64,000 bases of DNA from Dyadobacter sp. CY345 (GCF_021502725.1 NZ_JAKFFS010000002.1:124001-188000), one strand, 5' to 3'; numbered from the stretch's first letter, positions 37,858-47,033 are shown. A program made the numbers and translations. The notes: generated by a model not told the origin, from the letters alone.

Positions 37858-37905
37858 ATTTCTAACCAAAAAAGGCCTCAAACGAGGCCTTTTTTGGTTA
37901 GAAAT
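37858..37905. terminator. Bidirectional terminator between the oxidoreductase gene and panC
   Basis: The perfect stem ATTTCTAACCAAAAAAGGCC... closes on an AAAC loop with 22-nt arms. A and T runs within the arms serve both converging genes. Confidence 0.92.
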
Positions 37906-37913
37906 ATAAAAGT

Positions 37914-38756
37914 CTAAAAAATGATGTTATCGATCAATCGAACCGGGCCGAGGTGAGTAGCGATACAAAGTGCTGTGGTTCCTTCGTTTCCGATAGTATG
38001 GATTGGCTGTAAAGTTTTTGTATTCACAACTTCAAAATAATCAAGTTCGAAACCGGCAAGTGCGTGAAATTCCAGTTGAACAGATTCTTTCACCTCGCCG
38101 ATATCTTCGCTAGCGTTAAGTCTCTTTTTTGCGTCCAGAAGTATCTTGTAAATAATCGGAGCATGCGCTCTTTCTACTTCACTAAGACGTCTGTTGCGTG
38201 ACGACATCGCGAGGCCATCCGTTTCTCTTATCGTAGGACAAATGATCAGTTCAAGATTAAAAGAAAGATCTTCAACCATTCTCTTGACGATTGTCACCTG
38301 CTGTAAATCTTTTTGTCCAAAGTAAGCACGATTCGGTTCGACGATGTTAAACAGCTTTGATACGACAATTCCAACGCCGTTAAAATGGCCCGGTCTTGAA
38401 GCGCCTTCCATTACTGTTTCCAGCAATCCGAAATTGATTGTTAGCAATGATTTTTCTGGATACATTTCCTCAACCGATGGAGCAAATACGGCGGAACATC
38501 CAGCTTTTTCCAGCATCGCGCAATCTTCCTCTAATGTTCTCGGATATTTTGCCAGATCTTCCGGATTGTTAAACTGCGTAGGATTAACGAAGATGCTGCA
38601 GACAACAATATCATTTTGTATTTTTGCAGCTTCTATCAGAGAAATGTGGCCTTCGTGCAGCGCGCCCATGGTCGGGATTAAACCGACGGATTGATTTTGG
38701 AGACGTAATTGAAGAAGGTAATTTTTTAAACTGTGTATTGAAGTAAAAACTTCCAT
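37914..38756 (-). CDS. panC: Pantothenate synthetase
   Basis: This 280-aa protein starts at ATG 38756 ('MEVFTSIHSLKNYL'); a start 14 codons earlier is less likely. It condenses pantoate and beta-alanine with ATP. Motifs are 'GLIPTMGALHEGHISLI' (HxGH nucleotide site), 'SIFVNPTQFNNPEDL', 'YFGQKDLQQVTIV' and 'DGLAMSSRNRRLS'. It works with PanD encoded 1.9 kb upstream on the same strand, but the two are not in one operon here. It is divergent from the GT5-like gene. Confidence 0.97.
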   Translation of the reverse strand: MEVFTSIHSLKNYLLQLRLQNQSVGLIPTMGALHEGHISLIEAAKIQNDIVVCSIFVNPTQFNNPEDLAKYPRTLEEDCAMLEKAGCSAVFAPSVEEMYPEKSLLTINFGLLETVMEGASRPGHFNGVGIVVSKLFNIVEPNRAYFGQKDLQQVTIVKRMVEDLSFNLELIICPTIRETDGLAMSSRNRRLSEVERAHAPIIYKILLDAKKRLNASEDIGEVKESVQLEFHALAGFELDYFEVVNTKTLQPIHTIGNEGTTALCIATHLGPVRLIDNIIF

Positions 38757-38921
38757 GAAATGGCTTATAAAGTAGGGAAGGTGCAGGATTAATACCAACT
38801 GAACCTGTTTTTCCTAGTTATGAAAAAATGGTTAATCCGGCTTGCTCGCAGGGGGTTTCTAAAATATTTGGCATAGATAAGCCCAAACTCTGCGCAATAT
38901 TACAATTAGTTTTGAATTTCT

Positions 38922-38953
38922 ATTGAAAATGCAGATTTTTTTAGGTAATTTTG
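38922..38953 (+). promoter_or_regulatory. Candidate Bacteroidota promoter for the GT5-like gene
   Basis: ATTG (38922-38925) and TAATTTTG (38946-38953) fit the -33 TTTG / -7 TAnnTTTG pattern with 20 nt between. The start codon is 35 nt downstream, at 38988. Confidence 0.5.
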
Positions 38954-38987
38954 CAAAACTTTTTTTCACAAACTGCTTTTAATATCT

Positions 38988-39794
38988 ATGGACAAACTAC
39001 GAATCTTGTATGTAGCCAGTGAAATCAATCCTTTTCTCCAGACCACAGATGTTGCCGATTATGTAAGAAGACTTCCGCAGGCAATGCAGGAGCGCGGAGC
39101 AGAGATAAGAATTTTGGTACCTCGATTTGGTCTAATCAATGAGCGTAAAAACAGGCTTCACGAAGTAGTTCGATTGTCAGGAATTAATATTACGGTTGGT
39201 GACGAAGAAAAACCTCTTATAATTAAGGTTGCTTCTATTCCAAACGCAAAGCTTCAAGTTTATTTTATAGATAACGATGATTATTTTCACCGTAAATCTG
39301 TATTCTTCGACAAGGAGAATAATTTCTACGATGATAACGACGAACGTGCAATTTTCTTTTGTAAAGGCGTTTTAGAAACAGTTAAGAAACTAGGATGGGC
39401 CCCTGATGTTGTTCATTGCAACGACTGGATGACTGCTTTGATACCGATGTATCTTAAAACAACTTATCGTAACGATCCTATGTTTAAGGATACGAAAAGT
39501 GTTTTTACTGTTCATAATAATGCTTTCGATTATAAATTCGATGCAGATTTGATGAGCAAAGCAAAAGCGATTGATGTGAGTGATGAGGCTTTGTCACACC
39601 TTCATTCAGCTGATTTCGAAGGATTCGTTAAAATTGGATGTGCCTACGCTGATGCAGTTGTTAAAGCGGAGGAACATTGCAGCGATAGTCTGAACCAGAT
39701 TTTCAATGACGCACCTAAGCGTGTAGAGCTTGACGAAGAGGATGAAAAATTCTCTGAATCTTACTACAATCTGTATACTGATTTGATGAACTAG
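38988..39794 (+). CDS. Stand-alone starch/glycogen synthase N-domain (GT5-like) protein
   Basis: This 268-aa protein matches only the N-terminal Rossmann domain of glycogen synthases: 'ILYVASEINPFLQTTDVADY' (residues 5-24), 'RGAEIRILVPRFG', 'APDVVHCNDWMTALIPMYLK' and 'SVFTVHNNAFDYKF'. The KxGGL loop is changed (here TTDVADY), and the C-terminal ADP-glucose-binding domain is absent, so catalysis is doubtful. It ends in an acidic tail ('ELDEEDEKF'). Such short proteins are seen in Bacteroidota; a binding or regulatory role is an inference. It has its own promoter and terminator. Confidence 0.82.
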   Translation: MDKLRILYVASEINPFLQTTDVADYVRRLPQAMQERGAEIRILVPRFGLINERKNRLHEVVRLSGINITVGDEEKPLIIKVASIPNAKLQVYFIDNDDYFHRKSVFFDKENNFYDDNDERAIFFCKGVLETVKKLGWAPDVVHCNDWMTALIPMYLKTTYRNDPMFKDTKSVFTVHNNAFDYKFDADLMSKAKAIDVSDEALSHLHSADFEGFVKIGCAYADAVVKAEEHCSDSLNQIFNDAPKRVELDEEDEKFSESYYNLYTDLMN

Positions 39795-39811
39795 TCAAAT
39801 AAAATATTATT

Positions 39812-39847
39812 AAAGCGGCGGCCAGATTCTGGTCGCCGCTTTTTTTT
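39812..39847 (+). terminator. Terminator after the GT5-like gene
   Basis: AGCGGCG-g-CCA and TGG-t-CGCCGCT form a GC-rich stem followed by eight T. Confidence 0.93.
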
Positions 39848-40094
39848 GCCAATGTTTTTATGCAATCCGCCGGATTGTTGCATAAAGGTAAATTTCCAGA
39901 TCATCACGGAATGATACAATCTTTATTTTTTAATATTTTTTAAGATGTAAATCCTTCATAATGAATATGCTAGGGTGTGTTCGAGCACTCACTAGAAATT
40001 GGATAATTTTTAGTATTTTATTTGTTATCGACCTTATATTGGCATTTATTTGCATCTAATATTATACACACATTTACTAAACATTTACAAATTT

Positions 40095-41933
40095 ATGTGC
40101 GGAATTGTCGCTTATATTGGATGTAGGGAAGCGTATCCACTAATTATCAAAGGCCTGAAAAGACTTGAATACCGGGGATATGACAGCTCAGGCGTTGCAT
40201 TGCTGGAAGATGCAGAATTGAATATTTATAAGAAAAAAGGCAAAGTTGTCGACCTGGAAAGCCAGCTGGTTGATAAAAAGCTAAGTGCAAAAATTGGTAT
40301 TGGCCACACGCGTTGGGCAACACATGGTGAGCCAAATGATGTAAATGCACACCCGCACTTTTCAAATGATCATAAACTGGCCATAATCCATAACGGTATT
40401 ATTGAAAACTACGCTTCGATTAAGCAAAACCTGATCAATAAGGGTCACGTTTTTCAAAGCGCTACGGATACAGAAGTTCTTATTCATTTTATTGAAGATA
40501 TTCAAAAAGAAACTGGCACTTCGCTTGAAGAAGCTGTAAGACTTGCGCTGTTAGAAGTTGTGGGGGCTTATGCAATTGTCGTTATGTCGGTAGATTTTCC
40601 CGACCAGCTTATTGCTGCGAGAAAGGGAAGTCCATTGGTTATCGGTGTTGGTAAGGATGAATTTTTCTTTGCTTCCGATGCTACACCAATAATTGAATAT
40701 ACCAAAGACGTTGTTTATCTGGATGATTATGAAGTTGCGGTTATTCGTGATGGAAAACTTAGTATTCAAAATCTGGATAACACACAGAAAGTGCCCTATA
40801 TTCAAAAACTTGAAATGGAATTGGAAACCATCGAAAAAGGTGGTTACGATCATTTCATGATCAAGGAAATTTTTGAACAGCCACGCTCGATTGCTGACAG
40901 TATGCGTGGGCGTGTAAGGGCTGATGAAGGACATTTGCAGCTTGGTGGATTGGCTAATTATATTGACAAACTTGCCGCTTCCGACAGGATTGTAATTGTT
41001 GGCTGCGGTACTTCCTGGCATGCTGGTTTAGTTGCTGAGTATCTTTTCGAAGAGCTGGCCAGAATTAATGTGGAAGTAGAATATGCTTCTGAATTTCGTT
41101 ACAGAAATCCGGTAATTAAAGAAAATGATATTGTTATCGCAATTTCCCAGTCTGGTGAAACAGCTGATACGCTGGCTGCGATTGAACTTGCAAAATCTAA
41201 AGGTGCAACCATATTTGGCGTTTGTAATGTCGTCGGGTCATCCATCGCAAGGGCTTCTCATGCAGGTGCCTACACGCACGCAGGCCCGGAAATTGGTGTT
41301 GCGAGTACGAAAGCATTTACTGCGCAAGTGACCGTATTGACACTGATCGCCATCGCAACTGCAAAACGCAAAGGCACGATTTCAGAAGAAACGTATCGTC
41401 AGCTTCTGGTTGAACTGGAAACAATTCCGGCAAAAGTGGAACAGGTGTTTGAAAATGCAGCGAAAATAAAAGAGATCGCTTTCATCTTTACGTACGCCAG
41501 AAACTTTATTTACCTCGGCCGTGGTTTGAATTTTCCGGTTGCTCTGGAAGGCGCGCTAAAATTGAAAGAAATTTCCTACATCCATGCGGAAGGATATCCA
41601 GCTGCGGAAATGAAACACGGGCCGATTGCGCTGATAGATGAGGATATGCCGGTTGTTTTTCTGGCAACAAAAGATAGTTCCTACGAGAAAATCGTATCCA
41701 ATATTCAGGAGGTGAAAGCACGGAAGGGACGTGTTATTGCAATTGTTACAGAAGGTGACACACTTATTCCAACAATGGTCGATTTTGTAATTGAAGTGCC
41801 CAAAGTACACGAAATACTGACGCCGCTCGTATCTGTAATTCCATTGCAATTATTATCTTATTACATCGCCGTCATGCGTGGGCGAAATGTGGATCAGCCT
41901 AGAAATCTTGCAAAATCGGTTACGGTAGAATAA
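40095..41933 (+). CDS. glmS: Glutamine-fructose-6-phosphate aminotransferase
   Basis: This 612-aa enzyme starts at ATG 40095, chosen because Cys2 ('MCGIVAYIG') must be the N-terminal nucleophile after Met removal; an upstream in-frame Met at 40050 would block this. It has an N-terminal glutaminase domain ('HTRWATHGEPNDVNAHPH') and two SIS domains ('GCGTSWHAGLVAEYLFEE', 'SQSGETADTLAAI', 'GVASTKAFTAQ'), ending in 'PRNLAKSVTVE'. It makes glucosamine-6-phosphate for peptidoglycan and LPS. No glmS ribozyme was seen upstream. A terminator follows. Confidence 0.98.
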   Translation: MCGIVAYIGCREAYPLIIKGLKRLEYRGYDSSGVALLEDAELNIYKKKGKVVDLESQLVDKKLSAKIGIGHTRWATHGEPNDVNAHPHFSNDHKLAIIHNGIIENYASIKQNLINKGHVFQSATDTEVLIHFIEDIQKETGTSLEEAVRLALLEVVGAYAIVVMSVDFPDQLIAARKGSPLVIGVGKDEFFFASDATPIIEYTKDVVYLDDYEVAVIRDGKLSIQNLDNTQKVPYIQKLEMELETIEKGGYDHFMIKEIFEQPRSIADSMRGRVRADEGHLQLGGLANYIDKLAASDRIVIVGCGTSWHAGLVAEYLFEELARINVEVEYASEFRYRNPVIKENDIVIAISQSGETADTLAAIELAKSKGATIFGVCNVVGSSIARASHAGAYTHAGPEIGVASTKAFTAQVTVLTLIAIATAKRKGTISEETYRQLLVELETIPAKVEQVFENAAKIKEIAFIFTYARNFIYLGRGLNFPVALEGALKLKEISYIHAEGYPAAEMKHGPIALIDEDMPVVFLATKDSSYEKIVSNIQEVKARKGRVIAIVTEGDTLIPTMVDFVIEVPKVHEILTPLVSVIPLQLLSYYIAVMRGRNVDQPRNLAKSVTVE

Positions 41934-41960
41934 ATCTTATCATTTCTCTCCTTGAATAAA

Positions 41961-42000
41961 AATAAGAAACCAGTCCCTGCGACTTTGGTTTCTTATTTTC
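41961..42000 (+). terminator. Terminator after glmS
   Basis: AATAAGAAACCA (41961-41972) and TGGTTTCTTATT (41986-41997) form a 12-bp stem followed by TT. Confidence 0.75.
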
Positions 42001-42097
42001 TTAAGACAGGTTCGGTTCGTCAATAAGTCAAAATATTGTAAAACTCTTTTCGTTAGCTTTGCAGGCAAAATTTCCTTTAAGAGAAATCACCATATCA

Positions 42098-42691
42098 ATG
42101 TTTAATCGTCTCCCTGCTTTTCTAATTTATATCATTGTAACAACGCTGTTTTTTTCCTGTGGAAAGGAAGAACAGGCTTATGTTCCCAAACCAAAAGGAT
42201 TTAATCGTATTAATTTGCCGCTGCAGCTTTACCAGAAGCTAACTGAGGAACGGCCTTATTCATTTGAATATTCCAAATCGGCAAGAATTCTCCCTGATAC
42301 ATTTGCGCTGGCAGGAAAAGACTGGATATTTATTTACTATCCGCAATTTAATGCCAACATCCAGCTGACCTACAAGCCGGTGAAAAACAGCCAGCTATTG
42401 TTGAAAGATTACATCAACGATTCTTTTAAACTGACTGGAAAACATCAGGTCAGAGCGTCATCTATTCAGGAGCAGAGATTGTTGACAGACAACAATCTGA
42501 CAGCGATGATTTTCAAGATAGAAGGTGATGTCCCCAGCCCGTATCAATTTTATACGACAGATAGTACCAGGCACTTTTTACGTGGTGCGATCTATTTTTC
42601 AACGGCGACAAAAAATGATTCTTTAACTCCGGTTATTAACTTTATACAAAAAGATATGATTCACCTTCTCAACACCTTGCAGTGGAGATAA
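42098..42691 (+). CDS. gldD: Gliding motility lipoprotein GldD
   Basis: This 197-aa protein starts at ATG 42098, which places the lipobox Cys at position 21 ('VTTLFFSCGKEE'). The conserved start of the mature protein, 'YVPKPKGFNRINLPLQLYQ', then 'RPYSFEYSKSARI', is the GldD signature. GldD is a lipoprotein needed for gliding and T9SS function in Flavobacterium, with an unknown exact role. It is not next to gldE here, unlike in many relatives. The gene following by 72 nt may be co-transcribed. Confidence 0.88.
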   Translation: MFNRLPAFLIYIIVTTLFFSCGKEEQAYVPKPKGFNRINLPLQLYQKLTEERPYSFEYSKSARILPDTFALAGKDWIFIYYPQFNANIQLTYKPVKNSQLLLKDYINDSFKLTGKHQVRASSIQEQRLLTDNNLTAMIFKIEGDVPSPYQFYTTDSTRHFLRGAIYFSTATKNDSLTPVINFIQKDMIHLLNTLQWR

Positions 42692-42763
42692 TCTCAACAA
42701 GAATATTGTTGTGAATAATTTAAGGGCGTATCTTTGAAATTAATACTTAACACTTCTCAAAAA

Positions 42764-43486
42764 ATGGCCAGAAAGCAAATCAAAAATCAGCTCCCACTTG
42801 ATTTTTCAGTACGCGGAAACAGAATTATTCTGCATCTGGGACAAACTGAAAGTCAGCGCGCTGCCAACCAGCTTTTTGAGGGTTTGGTAAATGGAGACTG
42901 GGTTATTGAACCAGCCGGAGAAGTCGCAGATGTTTCCTATGCGCAGGATATTGTGCATCAAATAGGTCATAAGTTGCCATACCCCGAAGGTATTAAAATA
43001 GCACAGCTTCATAACATTGATCCGATCTTCAAGGGTTTTTCATGTATGTACCATCAAAAAGGATGGGTTTTTGTGAATGCGGCTTCTGAGATTAATGAGC
43101 GTAATTACCATATTCACTTGCTAACCGTTTCGCTCGGTCTGCATAGTTCTTACGCAAATCCGGGTTCACTTGCTAACCGGTCCGAGCAATTGATTTTTGA
43201 GGCGTTGCTGCCATACAAAGATGTTGAAAGTTTTTTCAGAGATGATATTTCAAAAATTCCTGCATTTTTAGCATCTGACATTGCTAATTTTTTCAAAGTC
43301 CCTTTCCCAATGGTGCTGAAACGAGCGCTGCAATTAAGGATTATTACAGACGAACAATACCGCAATTTCATGACTGTTAAACCTGCATCTTCCGCAAAAC
43401 CAAGAGAACTTTTTATTTCCAAAGAGGGGAATATTGATGATCTGGAAGCTCAGTTATTTGCGGAAGGTTTGGGCGAAGGAGAATGA
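42764..43486 (+). CDS. Unknown protein with an ImmA/IrrE-like C-terminal pattern
   Basis: This is a 240-aa protein from ATG 42764; an in-frame TTG at 42734 is less likely. The N-terminal half is beta-rich ('DFSVRGNRIILHLGQTESQR'). The middle, 'EQLIFEALLPYKDVESFFRD', and the following 'ASDIANFFKVPFPMVLKRAL' resemble the C-terminal part of ImmA/IrrE proteins (AxxFAxxLLMP... then a winged segment). The HExxH zinc motif is absent, so protease activity is unlikely. It is co-directional with gldD. Function unknown. Confidence 0.7.
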   Translation: MARKQIKNQLPLDFSVRGNRIILHLGQTESQRAANQLFEGLVNGDWVIEPAGEVADVSYAQDIVHQIGHKLPYPEGIKIAQLHNIDPIFKGFSCMYHQKGWVFVNAASEINERNYHIHLLTVSLGLHSSYANPGSLANRSEQLIFEALLPYKDVESFFRDDISKIPAFLASDIANFFKVPFPMVLKRALQLRIITDEQYRNFMTVKPASSAKPRELFISKEGNIDDLEAQLFAEGLGEGE

Positions 43487-43493
43487 TTTATTT

Positions 43494-44282
43494 CTAAACA
43501 TCCATATTACTCAGGTCGGGTAGCGGACTAACGGACGACCAGCCTCCATCTACGATCAGGCTCTGACCGGTGATATGTCCGGAATGCGGAGAAAGTAAAA
43601 AAAGTGCTGCATTGGCTATGTCTTCACAAATTGCAGGTCTGCCCATGGGCGTAATTGCCGACCAGGTTTTCGGGTATGTCGGATCTGTTGTTAATGTCCT
43701 TTCGGTTAAGGTCGCGCCGGGTGCCACCGCGTTGATCGTGATTCCGTGAGGAGATAACTCCAAAACCAGGTTTTTTGCCAGCATTTCCAATCCTGCTTTT
43801 GTCATGGCATAGGCGCCCAGAAACTGATGCGACTGGTGTCCAACAACAGAAGACATCAACAATATTCTCCCACCTGATTTTTGTGAACGCATCTGTCGGG
43901 ACGCTGCCTGGGTAAGCAGGAAAGACCCCATCAAATTTACTTCAAGTACTTTTTGTAAATTCTCTTTTGGATACTCAAAAAAATCTCCAAAAAGTGTAAT
44001 GCCTGCATTGGCAACGGCTATGGTAAGTTTGCCAAAACAGCGGACAGCCTCCTCAACCATGCCATCTATAATTTCTGAATTTGACGCGTCGCCCGCAAAC
44101 GCAATACATTCTCCACCCAGACCACGGATCGTTTTAGCTGCTTGTGCGGCAAGTTCAGCATCTGCATCATTTAAAATTACTCCTGCTCCCTTTGCAGCCA
44201 GTTGTTTCGCTATTTCAAATCCAATTCCCTGTCCCGCGCCGGTTACAATAGCTACGTGATTATTGAATAATTGGGTGCTCAT
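43494..44282 (-). CDS. Short-chain dehydrogenase/reductase
   Basis: This 262-aa classical SDR has cofactor motif 'VTGAGQGIGFEIAKQLA', 'NAG' in 'AVANAGITLFGDF', catalytic Ser in 'LLMSSVVGH', YxxxK in 'GAYAMTKAGLEML' and the end 'GQSLIVDGGWSS'. It reduces or oxidises an alcohol/keto group with NAD(P). On the same strand, 0.9 kb upstream beyond a REP/RAYT element, lies a sugar-acid dehydratase, so it may act in the same sugar-acid pathway. Specificity is unknown. Confidence 0.92.
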   Translation of the reverse strand: MSTQLFNNHVAIVTGAGQGIGFEIAKQLAAKGAGVILNDADAELAAQAAKTIRGLGGECIAFAGDASNSEIIDGMVEEAVRCFGKLTIAVANAGITLFGDFFEYPKENLQKVLEVNLMGSFLLTQAASRQMRSQKSGGRILLMSSVVGHQSHQFLGAYAMTKAGLEMLAKNLVLELSPHGITINAVAPGATLTERTLTTDPTYPKTWSAITPMGRPAICEDIANAALFLLSPHSGHITGQSLIVDGGWSSVSPLPDLSNMDV

Positions 44283-44346
44283 AATTTTTGTGGGTTAGGT
44301 TTTATTTTTTGCCTGCTGATTTTGCTTAATCTATCTGGACTTTTGG

Positions 44347-44452
44347 TTTTTTACCGGTCGGACGGCGAAAAAGCCGTCCGACCGGGTCGCTCAAATTCAG
44401 ATCTGTCTATGTGCCACCGGTCCGACGGTTTTTTTTACCGTCGGACCGGTAA
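44347..44452. repeat. REP-like palindromic repeat, copy 1
   Basis: This 106-bp unit contains two palindromes. The first is ACCGGTCGGACGGC-gaaaaa-GCCGTCCGACCGG. The second, ACCGGTCCGACGGT-N6-ACCGTCGGACCGGT, has perfect 14-nt arms. About 30 nt of non-palindromic spacer separates them. It is 95% identical (5 differences) to copy 2 and in the same orientation. It lies 16 nt from the stop of the RAYT gene, the usual arrangement of REP elements around their transposase. Confidence 0.85.
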
Positions 44453-44468
44453 CAAACCACTGCAATAA

Positions 44469-45031
44469 TTACATTATTTTATCTAAATTTTCCTTTAAAA
44501 TAATTCCGTAAGAAAGTTTCAGAAAAGCCGAACCATCATCAGGCAGATCAAATAATAAACGTGCTTTTGCCAAATTGCAAATTGTATAACTTCTTAAAAA
44601 CGCATAGTCTTTTACAGAACTAAACTCCCAATTTTCAATATCTCTAACAAGTCCAGCTCTCAGTGGATTCTGGTGAATATAGTGAAAACAAGTTTCAGCA
44701 TATATAGCATTACTTTCTAACGATTTTGTTTTTGTATGCTGCTGAAATAACGAGCCAGTCCGGTTTTCTTGTTTATTAATGGCTTGTGAATACGAACTTA
44801 AAATGGTTTGAATAGCCTTATTAATCAGGTCATCGGACAAATTTACCTTCGTTGCTATTAGTAAATGAAAGTGATTTGGCATCAGGCAATATGCTAGCAA
44901 ATCACAGTGTTTTTGTAAGTGTGTTTCTATTTTTTTAAGAAAAAAAGATAGTTTGCATAAGAAAAAAATATCTTTTGGCTGTTATTTCCCCGGTTATACA
45001 CGTGGTATAGTGTGTGTGCTTTGAATTCTAT
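44469..45031 (-). pseudogene. REP-associated tyrosine transposase (RAYT), frameshifted
   Basis: The continuous part (TTG 44900 to 44469) has the HUH motif 'YCLMPNHFHLL' and a catalytic Tyr in 'ILSSYSQAINKQ'. The missing N-terminus is found in another frame upstream: 'TLYHVYNRGNNSQKIFF' and 'YANYLFFLKK', then TAG. The two frames join at an A7 run (44930-44936 on the minus strand); one more A would restore a 187-codon protein. The expected start before 'EFKAHTLYH' is ATA (45029-45031), not ATG. So it is either a decayed transposase or one made by -1 slippage. RAYTs mobilise REP palindromes, and two flank this gene. Confidence 0.82.
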
Positions 45032-45050
45032 AAGTGTGTGTTGTGTAATG

Positions 45051-45156
45051 TTTTTTACCGGTCGGACAGCGAAAAAGCCGTCCGACCGGGTCGCTCGAAT
45101 TCAGATCTGTCTATGTGCCAGCGGTCCGACAGTTTTTTCTACCGTCGGACCGGTAA
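45051..45156. repeat. REP-like palindromic repeat, copy 2
   Basis: This is the second copy of the 106-bp unit, in direct orientation 598 bp from copy 1. It has the same two-palindrome layout with substitutions that slightly weaken both stems (GACAGC for GACGGC; CAGCGG for CACCGG). It lies 40 nt past the stop of the dehydratase gene, so it may also work as that gene's terminator. Confidence 0.85.
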
Positions 45157-45196
45157 TAGAAACTTTAATGCTCGCCAACAAATCAATCCAAACGCA

Positions 45197-46915
45197 TCAA
45201 TGAGAATCCCTTGTCACCTTGTCTCCCGATCCTCCTTTCAAGAAATCAAGATCGGCACCCTCATGAGCTTGCATCACATGTTTTATATGCAGATTAACGT
45301 AACCACGATTGTAACCCATATCCAGAGGTTTCCATAATTTGCGGCGCTCTTCAAGTTCTTCGTCAGAAACTTCAAGGTTCAGTTTCCTGTTTTCGACATC
45401 CAGTTCGATGAAATCACCATCCCTTACCAAAGCAAGAACACCCCCAACAGCTGCTTCCGGAGATACATGCAGCACAACAGTTCCGAAGCCCGTTCCGCTC
45501 ATCCTTCCATCAGAAATCCGTACCATATCAATAACTCCTTTTTCCAAAAGTTTTTTAGGCAACGACATATTTCCAACTTCCGGCATACCCGGATAACCTT
45601 TTGGACCAACATTTTTCAGCACAAGAATGCTGTTTTCATCCACATCCAGATTTGGATCATCCAGACGTGCCTTATAATCGTCAATATCTTCAAAAACTAC
45701 TGCCTTTCCGCGATGCTGCATTAATTCAGGTTTTAGCGAAGCCGACGGCTTGATCACGGCACCATGAATGCTCAAATTCCCCCGAACGACTGCCAGCCCG
45801 GTAAGATCTTTTACAGGTTCTTCCAGTGTTGCAATAACTTCCGGATCGAAACACTCGGCGGATTCGCAATTTTCAGCTACTGTTTTTCCATTTGCCGTTA
45901 TCGCATCTTTATGTAAAAGAGAAATCATTTCTTTGATTACCACCGGAAGGCCACCCGCATAATAGAAATCCTCCATAAAATATCCACCTGATGGTTGCAG
46001 GTTAAGAAGCAATGGGATTTTTTCGCATAATGCGTTAAAGTCGTCCAAAGAAAGCTCTACACCGATTCGGCCTGCAATCGCCAGCAAATGGATTACAAAA
46101 TTTGTCGAACCACCAATCGCAGCGTTTAACATAATCGCATTCTCAAAAGCTTCGCGCGTTAATATTTGCGATAATCTCAGATCATCTTTTACCATCTGAA
46201 CAATGCGACGGCCGGACAATTGTGCAATCACTTTCCTGCGGGAGTCGGCGGCTGGAATTGCAGCATTCTCTGGTAACGTCAGACCAAGCGATTCCACCAT
46301 ACAGGCCATCGTTGAGGCGGTTCCCATCACCGCGCAATGTCCCTGGCTGCGGCACATACACGCTTCTGCCGTCGTCAGTTCGTCCTGTGAAATTTCACCC
46401 TTCCTATACATTTCACTAAAACGCCATACGTCGCTGGTCCCAATTGTTTTTCCACGATAACGGCCGGTCAGCATCGGTCCTCCCGATACGACGATCGTAG
46501 GAATATCCACACTTGCAGCACCCATTACCAGCGAAGGCGTTGTTTTGTCGCAACCACAAAGCAGCACAACTCCGTCAAGCGGATTGGCGCGGATAGATTC
46601 TTCCACGTCCATACTAGCCAGATTTCTGTACAGCATCGCCGTTGGTTTTATCAATGTTTCACCCAGCGACATTACCGGAAATTCTAATGGAAATCCGCCA
46701 GCTTCCCAAACCCCTCTTTTCACAGATTCAGCCAATTCACGGAAATGACCGTTGCAGGGTGTCAGTTCAGAAAATGTATTACAAATACCAATGACAGGTC
46801 GTCCTTCGAATTCATCCGCTGGAAATCCCTGATTTTTCATCCATGCTCTGTATATAAAACCGTCCTTTCCTGACTTACCAAACCAGCCGCGGCTGCGCAA
46901 TTTATTTTCTTCCAT
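45197..46915 (-). CDS. IlvD/Edd-family dehydratase, sugar-acid type
   Basis: This 572-aa protein has Fe-S ligand Cys candidates C54 ('ELTPCNGHF'), C122 ('LLCGCDKTTP') and C194 ('CRSQGHCAVMGTAS'). The start 'RSRGWFGKSGKDGFIYRAW' and 'LGETLIKPTAMLYRNLASMD' are closer to L-arabinonate/D-xylonate-type dehydratases than to IlvD of branched-chain synthesis, which is an inference from memory. It removes water from an aldonic acid to give a 2-keto-3-deoxy acid. The SDR gene downstream on the same strand could supply a partner step. No ilv genes are adjacent. Confidence 0.88.
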   Translation of the reverse strand: MEENKLRSRGWFGKSGKDGFIYRAWMKNQGFPADEFEGRPVIGICNTFSELTPCNGHFRELAESVKRGVWEAGGFPLEFPVMSLGETLIKPTAMLYRNLASMDVEESIRANPLDGVVLLCGCDKTTPSLVMGAASVDIPTIVVSGGPMLTGRYRGKTIGTSDVWRFSEMYRKGEISQDELTTAEACMCRSQGHCAVMGTASTMACMVESLGLTLPENAAIPAADSRRKVIAQLSGRRIVQMVKDDLRLSQILTREAFENAIMLNAAIGGSTNFVIHLLAIAGRIGVELSLDDFNALCEKIPLLLNLQPSGGYFMEDFYYAGGLPVVIKEMISLLHKDAITANGKTVAENCESAECFDPEVIATLEEPVKDLTGLAVVRGNLSIHGAVIKPSASLKPELMQHRGKAVVFEDIDDYKARLDDPNLDVDENSILVLKNVGPKGYPGMPEVGNMSLPKKLLEKGVIDMVRISDGRMSGTGFGTVVLHVSPEAAVGGVLALVRDGDFIELDVENRKLNLEVSDEELEERRKLWKPLDMGYNRGYVNLHIKHVMQAHEGADLDFLKGGSGDKVTRDSH

Positions 46916-47033
46916 TATTCGCCAATGTTTATATTCGTTTAAGTAAAGGCATAAAGTAGTTAAATATAATTCCGCTCGCCCTTTAAAAAGTAAAATATAG
47001 TATCTTCGTTAAAACACGTGCTCCCGGTTACCT

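Noticed and set aside
39848..40094. glmS ribozyme or riboswitch upstream of glmS
   Set aside because: The upstream region is AT-rich without the expected pseudoknot core.
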